Shown: positions 23,239 through 34,748 of the stretch, piece by piece | How positions within the stretch are numbered: the stretch's first letter is position 1 | Layout of the letters: each line of letters opens with the position of its first letter | The notes under the pieces: generated by a model | What the model was told of the DNA's origin: nothing | The model's database searches: none | The model's input: only the letters and a program-made list of their open reading frames with translations | Translations under genes and position numbers: made by a program | Source: Bradysia coprophila | Taxonomy: Eukaryota; Arthropoda; Insecta; Diptera; Sciaridae | Direction: 5' to 3' | NCBI RefSeq assembly: GCF_014529535.1 | Contig: NC_050738.1 | Coordinates: 5,994,140-6,058,139, forward strand | Length of the DNA: 64,000 bases

Positions 23239-24800
23239 CCCCGTACGAAGTACAAAGGGGCTTATAGGATTACGATGCCGTGTGTAATTGATGGAATTCG
23301 AAGCAGACGGTAAGGGCAAAGTGTTTGCCTATGTTCATAGATAACGAATCCGCAATAAAAATTTTGTCTGTCCGTCTGTCCGTCTGTCACGTCGATATCT
23401 TGAGTAAATCAAATCCGATTTCAAAAATTTTTTTTCCCTGAAAGATAGTCAAAATAGTGAGGCTAAGTTCGAAGATGGGCATATTTGGGTCGGCCCTTCG
23501 TGAGTTAGGGCCGCCTAAGTGCTTTAAGGTCTTTTGGGGATATTTACGGCAAAAAAAACGATGGAAATGCAAATGAAACTGCAAAAGATAGGTATTGTCG
23601 ATACCGATCCAGGAAAAAAAAGTTTATTAAAATCGGGTGAATGGACCGTGAGTTAGGGCCCTAGAAGTGAAAGGCTACTCGGCCCTAAGTGTATTTTGCA
23701 TATAACTCGAGTAAATTTCATCCTTTTTTCGTAATTTTTGTTTCATTTGAAAGGTAATCGAAGCCCGAATATAATGTGGCGAAAAACGTTTTAAATTTGG
23801 GTCCTTGGACTGAGGCCGCTCCTCGGTCCTAAGTGTATTTTGCGTATAGATCGAGTAAATATCATCCAATTTAGCTAGTTTTCGTCTTATTTGAAAGGTA
23901 ATTGAATACCGAATAGAATGTGGTGAGAAAAACGTTTTAAATTTGGGTCCTTGGACTGAGGCCGCTCCTCGGTCCTAAGTGTATTTTGCGTATAGATCGA
24001 GTAAATATCATCCAATTTTGCTAGTTTTTGTCTTATATGAAAGGTAATTGAACACCGAATAGAATGTGGCGAGAAAAATGTTTGAAATTTGGGTCCATGG
24101 ACTGAGGCCGCTCCTCGGCCCTAAGTGTATTTTGCATATAACTCGAGTAAATTTGATCCGATTTTCCTAAATTTTGTTTCATTTGAAAGGTAATCGAACA
24201 CCGAATAGAATGTTGTTGAAAAAAATAAATAAATTTGGGTCCTTGGATTAAGGCCGCTACTCGGCCCTAAGTGTATTTTGCATATAACTCAAGTAAATTT
24301 CATCCCTTTTTCCTAATTTTTGTTTCATTTAAAATGTAATTGAACACAGAATAGAATGTTGTGGAAAAAAATTTAAAATTTGGGTCCTTGGACTAAAGCC
24401 GCTCCACGGCCCTAAGTGTATTTTGCATATAACTCGAGTAAATTTCATCCGATTTTCCTAATTTATTTTTCATTTGGAAGGTAATCGAAGGCCGAATAGA
24501 ATACTGTTGGATAAAAAATAAATTTGGATCGTTGGACTAAGGCCGTAACTTGGCCTTAGGCCTCTCAATAAATTAAAATTTTAGGTCAACTTGAAATTTG
24601 TGTTACATTTGAAAGGAACGTCGTACGGAGCTTCGTAATTGCGCTATGCGCAATTTCTAAGATGTACACATTTCATAATAATTTGACTTCAACTACGTTT
24701 ACGGGTGCAATAGGTCTACGGTCAAAGTAGGGTGACAGACGCACTAGGGTCACGTACGCAATAGATATACGGGTTCGTACGGGGCTCAGTCGCAGCAAAC
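23239..24800 (+). mobile_element. Long repeat element with CCCCGTAC ends, copy 1
   Basis: Begins CCCCGTACGAAGTAC, a short hairpin closed by GGGG, and ends GTACGGGGCTCAGTCGCAGC then AAAC. The first ~190 bp are nearly identical to the copy at 58660. They include a CTGTCCGT-type 8-bp run and are followed by GTCGATATCTTGAGTAAATC. The interior carries six ~145-bp tandem units. No transposase frame; superfamily not identified. Confidence 0.8.
23684..24560 (+). repeat. ~145-bp tandem repeat array, six units
   Basis: The landmark CCTAAGTGTATTTTGC starts at 23684, 23828, 23974, 24120, 24266 and 24411 (spacings 144, 146, 146, 146, 145); a decayed seventh start lies near 24552. Each unit also contains GGCCGCT, a CGAGTAAAT segment and GAAAGGTAAT. 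Units are diverged by point changes, so the array is not freshly homogenised. Confidence 0.9.
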
Positions 24801-24972
24801 TTAAAAGATCATGAGTAAATGACTTTTGGTTGACTCTTTGTCTATAATGACAGTTCAGAGGAGGAAATATGTATTTCCTACCCTATTGTTTTGACAAGGA
24901 TGAAAATAGAAATTTTCTTACAGAAACAGCAAAATTTGTTTGTTTTTTTTAAACAGTTATATAGGTATCTGT

Positions 24973-25062
24973 GGTGGACAATAGATTTTAGGCAATTTTG
25001 CGAGTTGTAGCCCGAACAAAGAAAGGGCGACAAGTGAAAGTACCTAAAATCAACCGTCCACA
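24973..25062. repeat. Short inverted repeat
   Basis: GTGGACAATAGATTTTAGG and CCTAAAATCAACCGTCCAC mirror each other around a GC-richer centre with TTGTAGCCCG and GGGCGACAA. About 90 bp, likely a MITE remnant. The adjacent GGGCCTAAATTACGAGAAAAA recurs in reverse near 21220-21240. Confidence 0.55.
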
Positions 25063-26936
25063 ACAGATGAGGGCCTAAATTACGAGAAAAATTGAATTGA
25101 ATCATTTCTTAGACAAGTGAGATGAGGAAAAACCATCATTATTGACTATAGTTAATAGCTGAAGAGTATACCACTAGGATATTGGAAATTCGAGACTTTC
25201 ACTCCGCAGCCTCTTTTCATAGCTTTTCATTAAAAAAATATATTTGCAAATAAAACCTACAAATCATGGCAGAAATTATCGTGTGAGGTATGTCTGATGT
25301 AGAGTTCAGAACCGTTAAACTTCTAGAAATCGGTTCAAAAATATACCGTGAAACTCTTGACGCTTGTAAAACAATTGTAATACGTGACGCCCAACATGAA
25401 CTGGTTGAATTATAATTATATAATAACATTGATTGACGACAATGCTAATTTTTCTGTTGCAAAAACATCCAAACAAAAAGCGAACTTTTCACGTTATACC
25501 TAAATAAATAAACAACAACGAGATCGACTATAGATAATTAACAAACAATGACGAAGTTGAAGAGTGAAAATTGGAGATAATTGGAAATAATTGAAAACAA
25601 TTAAAAAACACAAATCAAACATTCCCAACTCATATTGTCGATCGATTATAAATTAATATTGTGTCTATCGGAATTAATCAAACTCTTAGAAATTTCTTCG
25701 ATACGAAGAAAAATATCTCTCGCAGAAAATATAATGAAATTATGATGACTCTGCTGTTTCCATTTAATAATTTCTTAATTGAGACATCACGATCAAAGAA
25801 TCCCCTTTTTTGTTTTTATTATCACTTATGGCTAGATTCCATATGTTCGTGCGTTGGAAAAAAATCCAAAAAAAAAGATATTAAGAAGGCTAGTTAAGTA
25901 GGGAAAAATTGTGTATCGCATCGGAAATACAAAACGTAATTTGGGAATTTTCAATGAACAATATATTTTCAACCGGAAATTCGCAAGATGATTAACAACA
26001 TCAAAATATTTATTCAAATACGGCTGGGTGATTTGTTTATTGACTTTTCGATAATACTCTCCTAATGCGTAGACTGTTAAGTAGTTAATGTTCTAATTAC
26101 CTCATCAGGTATTTTTTTGCATATTGTATACCTGAAGGTCGAACATAAACTTAACGTTGGTGTGCTAACGGTTACGAAGAACATTTTATTTGTAGAAAAA
26201 CATTTGAGACTGTGCACAATCTTGAAAAGGCATTGAAATTGAATGTTTTAATTGTAAATTTAACCTTTTACATCGATCAATTGATGCAAAAGCCAGCAAA
26301 GCTTACTTAAATTAAGAGATAGATTGCGGAAAGCCATTTCAAACTTACAAGTTACATTGGCAAGTTACAAGTCATTTCTAGAAGGTTAGAAGCAATGGTT
26401 CTGAGTTCTGAGATTACAATAGTCGCAAGAGCGGATCTCAAATTTTCAGCCCAAAAGGTTCAACTTGCGATTGATTAATTATCCGAACTGACTGCTAGAA
26501 TTTTGACTCGATCGCTATTAAATATAGAATTACTCTAGTATAGTGTATGTTGTTAGCATTGAGACTATTTACCTCTAGTGGAGATTAGTTTTAAAAATAT
26601 CATAATTTCCTGTAGATTCATCAATCACTCCTTTTTGTGAGTAGCTAAAATTAGTTTATTAGTTTATCAGTTTGAAACCACGTCTGACGACGCATGTTTT
26701 TTTTAGACCTTATGCAAAATCATCGACATTTTTTCGTGATTTAACCAATTTCAACGTTTAAGCAAAACTTACAAAAACCTTGCTGTCAAAACATTGAGAG
26801 AAACGAAAAACGAGGACAAAAAGTGGGAGAAAAAATATCAAAAATGAGAGAATCTAAGTGCAACTATCAACTGCGCCTTAATATGTTTGATAAACATGAT
26901 ATGAAACGGGTTCTATTTCACATAGGGCTATTCATC

Positions 26937-27098
26937 TGTTATCGATAACGACGACAAAAATAATGACAAGCTCTGAGTAATATGGTACTTTATATGGTAA
27001 AATACATGTTAAAAAATGAAGTACAAGATTTGAAATCAACAGAATAAAAATTCTTCGATCGATGGAAGTAATAGACCCGATAATAATACTCACCTCCG
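26937..27098 (+). repeat. Dispersed ~215-bp repeat family, copy 3 (left part)
   Basis: Starts CATCTGTTATCGATAACGAC and keeps the GAAGTACAAGATTTGAAATC block, then AGTAATAGACCCGATAATAA. Matches the minus-strand copy at 6415-6625 over about 160 bp. Beyond 27098 it changes to a block with CTCCGACTCGAGCTGGAAAC that recurs near 8170 and, less exactly, near 29650. Confidence 0.6.
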
Positions 27099-27861
27099 AC
27101 TCGAGCTGGAAACTAGATTAGGGAAATAAATATTCCTCAACTCAGTGACGAAAAGTAAAACTTTTGTTGGCTGTTTGAGAAAAACGTTGTATGCAACAAA
27201 GTGATGAAAGCTTTTTTCAAAAAGCTTTAAATCACTCAAAGAACTATATTGACACTGTACTCAATTTTTTTTTACGGATACGACCCGAACTCGCAACTTA
27301 TGTCCGAATTTTTATAGAAGTTACTGAGTTCACTGAATTTAAAAGCTCGTATGAACGCTCCTTCTATACTAGGCCTCACCTCTGGGGTGGGTCAAGTCCC
27401 TTGACTAACTAAATTTTTCAAAAATTCCTGGTGTTTCTAAGATCACGAAATTATAGTCAGATGAAAAAGCGATATCTATTCGTAACATCATTAATTGTGC
27501 ATCTCATTTATTTCGACTGGTAAACTACCAAGTAGCAGCCATCTCATTCTTCATTTTACTCAAATTTATTTTATTTTTCTGAAGAAATAAATAGTGCTAT
27601 GAGTTGAAGGTTCAGCGAGAGATGTTTCACTCTTATCATGAGTCCCCTATATCGTCTACTAATTGAATGGGTGGCGTATTTCTTTTAAAAATCAGTTAAG
27701 AATTATTCGCGTTATCGCGTTAACGGACATTTTCTGTATTTAACATCTTTGGCAAAAACTGTTTGCCATTTTCAAAATATCATAGTGAACTTGGCGTTAC
27801 GGACGTTTCAGGTGTTTTTATGTCATTAGACCCTGACTTTGAGTAAAGGGAATAAGGCTTG

Positions 27862-27942
27862 ATTTCCACTTACTAAGAAAGTACTCCGTGTGAGAGACAA
27901 AATGGAATATTCTCACGTAGTACTTTTTGTTGTGTGGAAACC
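27862..27942. mobile_element. Small MITE-like inverted repeat
   Basis: TTTCCACTTACTAAGAAAGTA and its approximate complement TACTTTTTGTTGTGTGGAAA flank an AT-rich loop; inner arms GTGTGAGA and TCTCACG. About 80 bp. Confidence 0.5.
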
Positions 27943-30378
27943 ATATTTAAATTACAATTCGGACAATCTTTTCGCAAAATAATCTAGAAATTGGACGTAT
28001 TTTCCGCTATGAATCACCGATACACTTATGACCGTTCTATCATTAATTTTGTTTTGCAAGTTCACTGACTTCCAGGGTTCAAGGAAAATCGGCATCGGCA
28101 ATCAGTTTAAGCTGATAATCGAATAAACAGTCTTACGATTGACGCTTTTCTTGGAAAAACGACCCAATTAATAGCTTTGACTTTTTGTGAAATAGATTAC
28201 GACCGACGTGAATAAATTAGATGATTAACTCTGGGTTTTTGATACCAATACCAATGTCAATGCCCCATATTTTTTAGCAAATTTTACGTGATGTTAGTCA
28301 GATCGAAGAAAAATTCTATTTCATTTACGAAAATTTTAAAATTAATTCATGGAAATGCCAGCTTGGTAGGTAGGTAGGTAACTTAAGTGATAACGAGGAA
28401 GGAATAATTCGATATTTTGTTTTGGGTATTTCCATAGAATGTACTTTCAATTAAGCCCCCATAAGGACAATGACGTCGACGTTATACTCTTCATCAACAA
28501 AATTTGACTCTAATCCGTTTTACTTTCATTCTTGTTGTCCATTAAAATTATATCCGGTCCGGAGTTCACCGGAAAAGAATCGTTTCGGTTAGCAAATCAT
28601 CATTTTATTGGCACAATAAAATGTCCTTTTGAAAAGTTACTTTGACTTGATGGTCGAATTGAACAAACTCTTTTCTAGGGGGTGTTTGTAACAAAATGAA
28701 ATAGAACACATCTGCTCTTCATCGACGAGAATCGACCAGATATTCTATAAATTATTCATGATTTGTAGGACTCGGTTCGAGGGAAATTACAATTTGCAAT
28801 ATAACAAACAGTTGGAAACAACATTGCAATTTTCAACACATAATGCCGATTTTTTAGAGTGATGATGAACCAAAGGTTGTGAAACATCTGATGTTTCATT
28901 GGAAAATACGCAAGAAAAAAATTATTTTCAATGATATTTTCACAGACTGTACAGCAAACAAAGAAACATTCACTGCGGAATGCGTTTAGTTAATTATTTT
29001 TTTTTTTTGCAAAATTGAGGATGGGCTGGGAATCGCGTTTTCCTCTTATTTCAGTTGTATTGTAAATAATAAATTAGACCAGTCATCTAGTGATAACGAC
29101 GACAAAAATAAACGTTGACCACGGATTAGCGTTCTCAAAAAAGATTTTGCATCAAACAATATTCAATTGATATCAGCATGGGTGATATCTCAAGAGCTAT
29201 GATACCACCCAAGATATGATCATAAATCAGAATGTTTTCATTTGAAAATGAGAAATTTTGATTAGTTGTTCATATCATGCTCGAATTAATGGCCTAGAGT
29301 CGGGTACGGTCATTGGTGTCACAGGGTCAAATCGGTCAAATGTATCACCTAACCTATTTGGACCATTCATTCGTCTAATTCTGCGAACGTGATTTAACTT
29401 TAATCAGCAACCGTTAGAGCAGGAGTGACTCAGATGAGTTTGACGGATACAGACACCATTCTCATCTATAAGCGTATCAGTTTGTTTCAATGCAAGACAA
29501 TTTCGATTAGAAAGATTTGGGGATTTTGTATTTGAAACCAATTTTTCCTGAAAAGCTCTTTGTGATACATTTTACTCATTTCATCCGGGAAACAATTCAT
29601 TTCTTCATTGACTTAAGCGTTAAAACTCATTTCCGGGTTCTCGCCTTCGACTCGAGCTGTAAACGCTAAATTTAGCAAAATAAAGAGGACGTAAAATCGA
29701 TTATTCTATCACTCCAGCACGAAAGTTACAGTCGCTATTAGACAGCGCAATATCAACTCAGAGCGCAATAATAATTCAAGATTAAGGCTATTATAGCATC
29801 TAATCATTGCGTCGAGACACATTTAACGTATTTTCGAAGATTTCAGCAAATTCCTATATTTTAATCATTTCGAAATTCAAGCTTTAGTCAAGAGAGCCGT
29901 GTAACGTCCATAACGACTAATATATTACTAGTTCGCTATAGAAACACACTTTGAAGAAACCGTTACAAACAGCCCATTATGTTTGTATCAACAGCCTTTA
30001 TCCTTTCGAATTTTACGGGTCTTTTCCCGAGTTTTCCGAAAGGCAATTTGGTAGCCAGTCCGGCACTGAATGAACTCTTGACTCCCCGTTATACGTAGCA
30101 AAACTCATAGTTTAAAACTTGATGAAGTGAAAGGCTTTTCATTAATCTACTTAGAAGTAAAAAATTCGATAACTACCTAGACTAGTTCATGCCGTCTGCG
30201 GAAGACGAACTGAAAGGTTGATTATAAATTTAACTTCGAGTGTTAACGTGTCACAATGTAAAGATTCACTTTTTCAGCTAATGTCTGGACTATTACAATC
30301 TTTAAGCACTCAATATATAGGTAAGTGATAAATGATGCGACGGCTACAATTTCAGTTATAAACCAATAGAGGTCAAAA

Positions 30379-31804
30379 ATGGTTTCTTGGAGTATTTTGT
30401 TCGTGCTATCGCTGGCTACGTTCCTAACGGATGCCGGTGTGTCAGTACACAATCCATTTTATTGTTACTCACAAGATCCGATCCAGCCACAGAACGCTTG
30501 GTTCGGAATACATACGGCCTACGAAACCATTCGCGGACGAAATATTAATGCCAATGTGTCGACTTGTAATCCGTCAAAGTTTTGGATGATAAGCAGACAT
30601 GGAACGAGGTGGCCGAATCCGACCGAACTAAATAATATTTGGGCAAGTGCAAGAATTCATGATGACATTCTGTCAAACTATGACCAAGGGAGAACGTCAT
30701 TGTGCGCATCAGACATGGAACTTCTTCGAAACTGGCGATTTAATCCAGATATTACGCTGGAATATGCACAGTATCTCATAGCGGCAGGTTGGGATGAATT
30801 AGAAGAACTCGGACGACGATACCAGGCTGCATTTCCAACGATTTTATCATCGACATATTCACCGAATGACTTCCTCTTTCGAGGGAGCGATTATCAGCGT
30901 ACGCAAGTTAGTCTTCATGCTTTTGCCGACGGCCTATTCGGCGAAAATGGACACGAGGATGTTAATTTCGAAGAATTGGTTGGAAATGATTACTTATTGA
31001 GAGCTTACACGCTGTGCCCACTTTTTGATCAAGTTATAGCCAACCTTCCCGAACGAGATGCGTTCCGAGAGGGACCCGAATATCAGCAAATGACACTCGA
31101 AGTTAGCCGTAAGCTGGGCTTTCATGGATCTCACACACTGCGGAACAACGAAATTAACACACTTTCCCTAATATGCAAATACGAGCAGATCTGGAATTTG
31201 AATGAAACGTCGCCGTATTGTGCAGCTTTTTCCGTTGCAAATCGCCAAGTGATCGAATATCGTGAAGATCTTGAATTTTACTATCGTCTGGGTCCCGGAC
31301 GAACGGAATATCGCAGGCTTTTCGAAAATTTGGTATGCTTTAACATGCAAGAGCTGCTTCAGTTTATGGTGTCCAACGATCCCAACGATCACAAAGCAAG
31401 AGTATACAGCGGGCATGTGACAATCTTGCCAATGCTACTCAATAATTTGGGCGCTTTGGGAAACGACGAACCACTGACACAGCACAATTTTGCTCAACAA
31501 TCAGAAAGGGCATGGAGAACGGGTCGACTTATCGCTATGGCTGCTAATTTGGCGGTGATTAGATATGAGTAAGACTTTTTACATAAATGCAATAGTAAGA
31601 CGAAGAAGATCTGAAATGTTTTTTCCTCTTCCACAATATAGCTGTGCCGATGGCGATAATGACTTACTGTTCCTATATAATGAAATACCGCTGCAAATTC
31701 CGGGATGTGATGCTAACGGCGTGTGCAAGCAATCGTTGATCATTGAAAGATTGGGTCATTGGTTGGATGCTGACTGTATGGAAATATTCTGCCGGAATTC
31801 TTAA
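30379..31804 (+). CDS. Mipp1: Multiple inositol polyphosphate phosphatase (histidine acid phosphatase)
   Basis: Two exons, 30379-31568 and 31642-31804 (73-bp intron, GT..AG, frame kept), giving 450 residues, close to animal MINPP1. A signal peptide is likely (hydrophobic residues 4-16, cleavage near 20), so the enzyme is probably in the secretory pathway or secreted. Residues 72-79 SRHGTRWP hold the branch-2 histidine phosphatase motif RHGxRxP with nucleophile His74. FRGSDYQRTQVSLHAFADGL (168-187) carries the conserved second arginine region. N-glycosylation sequons include NVS and NET. The second catalytic motif, normally HAE or HD, reads SGHVTILP (His346) with no acidic residue next to it. 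Exon 2 supplies the Cys-rich end (CADGD, CDANGVC, FCRNS); no KDEL-like retention signal. AATAAA occurs about 60-90 bp after the stop. Confidence 0.92.
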
Positions 31805-33304
31805 TCGGCTGTGTCATCCTGTTACAGAGAGCAGAGAGCTTTAATAGAGAAACTAAAGAAATAAAAGATAAAGGAAAAAATTCTAACAATAAATGTAGCA
31901 ACGGCAGCACAACATCCCCAAGTACGGTACAGAAACACTATTACTGTCGTTGACTACGAGAAAGGAAACTGAGTTAATCTCCATCCATAAAGAATGTCAC
32001 GAAAAATAAGCAATTTTTCAGAAGCCCCTCCCTCTCCTTACAATCTTCTTACATAAAAGGCTCCTCCTATTTGATTTGTGATGCAACGAAAAAATGATGT
32101 AGAAATGTGGAAAACCAGCAAAAGTTGCAAACCTCACAGTTTATTGCTCTTCGCTCTAATTTCATTCGAAAAGTTGGAAAGGGCACGTAAAGTTCGAACT
32201 TGAGACCCGACGATAGTAGACGATCAACAAAATGTTGAGACTGGTTCCACGGCGCTAATTATGTAAGAGTAAGACCTTTAGGTAAACGATCATGATTATA
32301 GGCAAAATTAGGCCGTTTTATTGAGTGATTTACAAGATGCGTTAACCTTCCCGGAGAAAGTTTTAAAAGACAAAATGATGCAACTGCATGATACATGGCA
32401 AAGTGACATGATGAACAAAAATAATGGCAAAATACCTCACCTCTATAAATAAAACCGACAATGCCATTTCAGACAATGCATACATAATTAAGCTCTCGAA
32501 TATGCATGTGACACACCTGAAAATGCAAAACCCTAAACAAACAGACTTGCACTTCGGTATTGAGATCAAGTTCATGCTTTGAATAATCCGAACCGTTTTT
32601 ATTGTACCTATTCGTCAGGGCCGAAAAGTCGATTATCGCCTATTATCATGTGTGGTGTCTGGTGTATAATAGAGCTATAATCATTTTCATACCTTTTTCT
32701 AAACGGTATCGCCATATAACAATTAAATTTGTCTTGTTTTTTGCTTAGTGTACGATACTTGTTTAGTTTTACTATTCATTTTGCTTCATAATACAACTTA
32801 CAACACTAGTTTCAGCTAATCACTGTTATAGCTTCTGACGAAGAAAGATGACTAAAATGTTTATAAAATTGAAAATTTGTTGTCGATTTCCCAAAATTTA
32901 GATTAAAAGAGCAAGACTATATATAGAGGTTTTTCCAGACATACTGGCATCAGCAACCCTCTCTGAGTAAACGGAAATAATTCGGAAAGACCAAATAAAC
33001 ATTATGCATTTTTACGATTGTATATGACAATGTGGCACGCTCGGGACATAAAAAAAAAGTCCAACAAATTTCTCTCACCTCATAAAAGGCGAAAACATTA
33101 TAACAACAAACCATTTGTTTTCTCATCCTTCCACTATTCAACTCAATTCTAACCGAAAATTTTACTTGCTTTCTGTTTTATTTCTCTTTCCAACCAACTG
33201 TTGCAGTTATACTTTTTCCATATTATTCTTTGTATTACAATATAGCAACGTACAATGTATATAGACATAATATTTACTTGGCGCGTCCGATCACAGCATA
33301 AACT

Positions 33305-33820
33305 TCAGTTTCAATTCATCACTCTGACCGAGAGCGTCTAGTTCGCTATATTTATTATAACACAAAAAGAAAATCGGTACAACGCTGTTAACAGAGACAA
33401 TTAAATCACAAATAATGACAATAAATAAACGTCTCTACTGCAACGAGTATATGGTGATAGTTCGACAAATTAATTTGAAAATATTAATTAGAAACAATGA
33501 TGGCACAATTGATTTGTGACAGTATTTGAACGGTGCATCTAAGTGTTTTTTTTAACATAATCTGCACATAGAACTTGCATCGGTTTGGCGTACTGATAAG
33601 TTTAATTAGAATCTAAGAAGTATTTAATAAGTAAAAGAAGTTCCTTCTAGAGTGATAAGTTAAATCAAATTTACGTCATAATTACCCACTAGTTAATTAC
33701 ATGTGATAAAGTTCAACTAAAAGTTGCAGTTTGAAAAATATAATTTCTAAAATCATTGATAAATCGAATAGAAGTTAAGTTAAGTTGTAAATATAGACAA
33801 TTTTGTCGTAAAAACCGGTG
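33305..33820 (+). promoter_or_regulatory. Candidate upstream promoter and noncoding first exon of cactus
   Basis: An initiator-like TTCAGTTTC at about 33303-33311 is followed about 30 bp later by GAGCGTC, a DPE-like position. A strong splice donor, CCGGTGAGTAA, lies near 33820 after sequence with no long frame. A 5' noncoding exon spliced to the cactus coding exon would fit. This is inference; no transcript evidence, and the acceptor near 39862 is weak. Confidence 0.2.
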
Positions 33821-34720
33821 AGTAATTTTTTTTTCTACATTTTTATCTATTGTTTTCGTTGAATTTTTATTATTTTGCAATACGCAACCTGGAATCGAGT
33901 AAAATACTGATAATTTCGGGTAAATACAATTTCCCTGCGTATACGTAATTCAATTCCCTGGAATTACTTATCGCGAAAAACTTCCATCGATCGCACGAGT
34001 TTTGTTTATTTTTTCAATGAAACGTTGAGTCCTGTGATCAGTATATCACTTTAGGAGGCAAGCTACCGGCTTACCAGTTCAAAATCACTGTTAACTGTTA
34101 GCAACTTTATGAACGGTTATTATTTGGGAAATTATATTCGACCAATATTTTTTGATCGACGACCATTGGAATTTTTCCTTTTACAAATATTTTAATTCTC
34201 GCTACCGTTATTATCATCAAATTGGTACCAATTAGATGGAAATATTGGTAAATGGAATTATTTTTAACGCTCAACCCAAAACTAATAACGTTCGATTATT
34301 ACCATCCGTTATTATTTACAAACATTAAATCTGTTACTTCACTTGTATCGCCTAGTGATCGATACAAAATCTTTTACTTCAATATTTGGTAATAAATACT
34401 AATGAATGAGCACTACCGACTAAACTTCCTTTAATTTTACTTCAATAGTTTAACATATATTTTTTCCATATAATATGAATGAATGCTAGGGCTCATCGTT
34501 AATTTTTGTCATTGTACTGTCAGTCACAGATGAAAAGGAATGATACTGAAAGAACTATGTTTTTGCTGTAATGGAATCATGTTATGAGAATTATGTTTTG
34601 TAGGAAACATTATTTTGAGCAAATAATTGTTCTACGTTATGGCAAAATTATGAAGTTTTATATTTTTAATTATTTTTTCCTGATTTCAAAAATCTTTCAA
34701 ATTTGAAAATGACTATTCTT

Positions 34721-34748
34721 GTCTATCTCTCTCTCTCTCTCTTTTCTT
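34721..34748 (+). repeat. TC microsatellite
   Basis: A run of TCTCTCTC units. No coding role. Confidence 0.7.

Larger units (their letters stand above)
19271..30378. other. 11 kb gene-free repeat region
   Basis: No protein-coding gene recognised between the HTATIP2-like gene and the inositol phosphatase. It holds the 19.8 kb inverted-repeat element, a 21-bp tandem repeat (20858-20915), a composite fold-back (21620-22735), the long 145-bp-array element (23239-24800), a small inverted repeat (24973-25062), repeat-family fragments (26937-27098, 29085-29130) and a MITE (27862-27942). The stretch 25.1-26.9 kb and most of 28.0-30.2 kb show only AT-rich unique-looking DNA. Confidence 0.6.
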
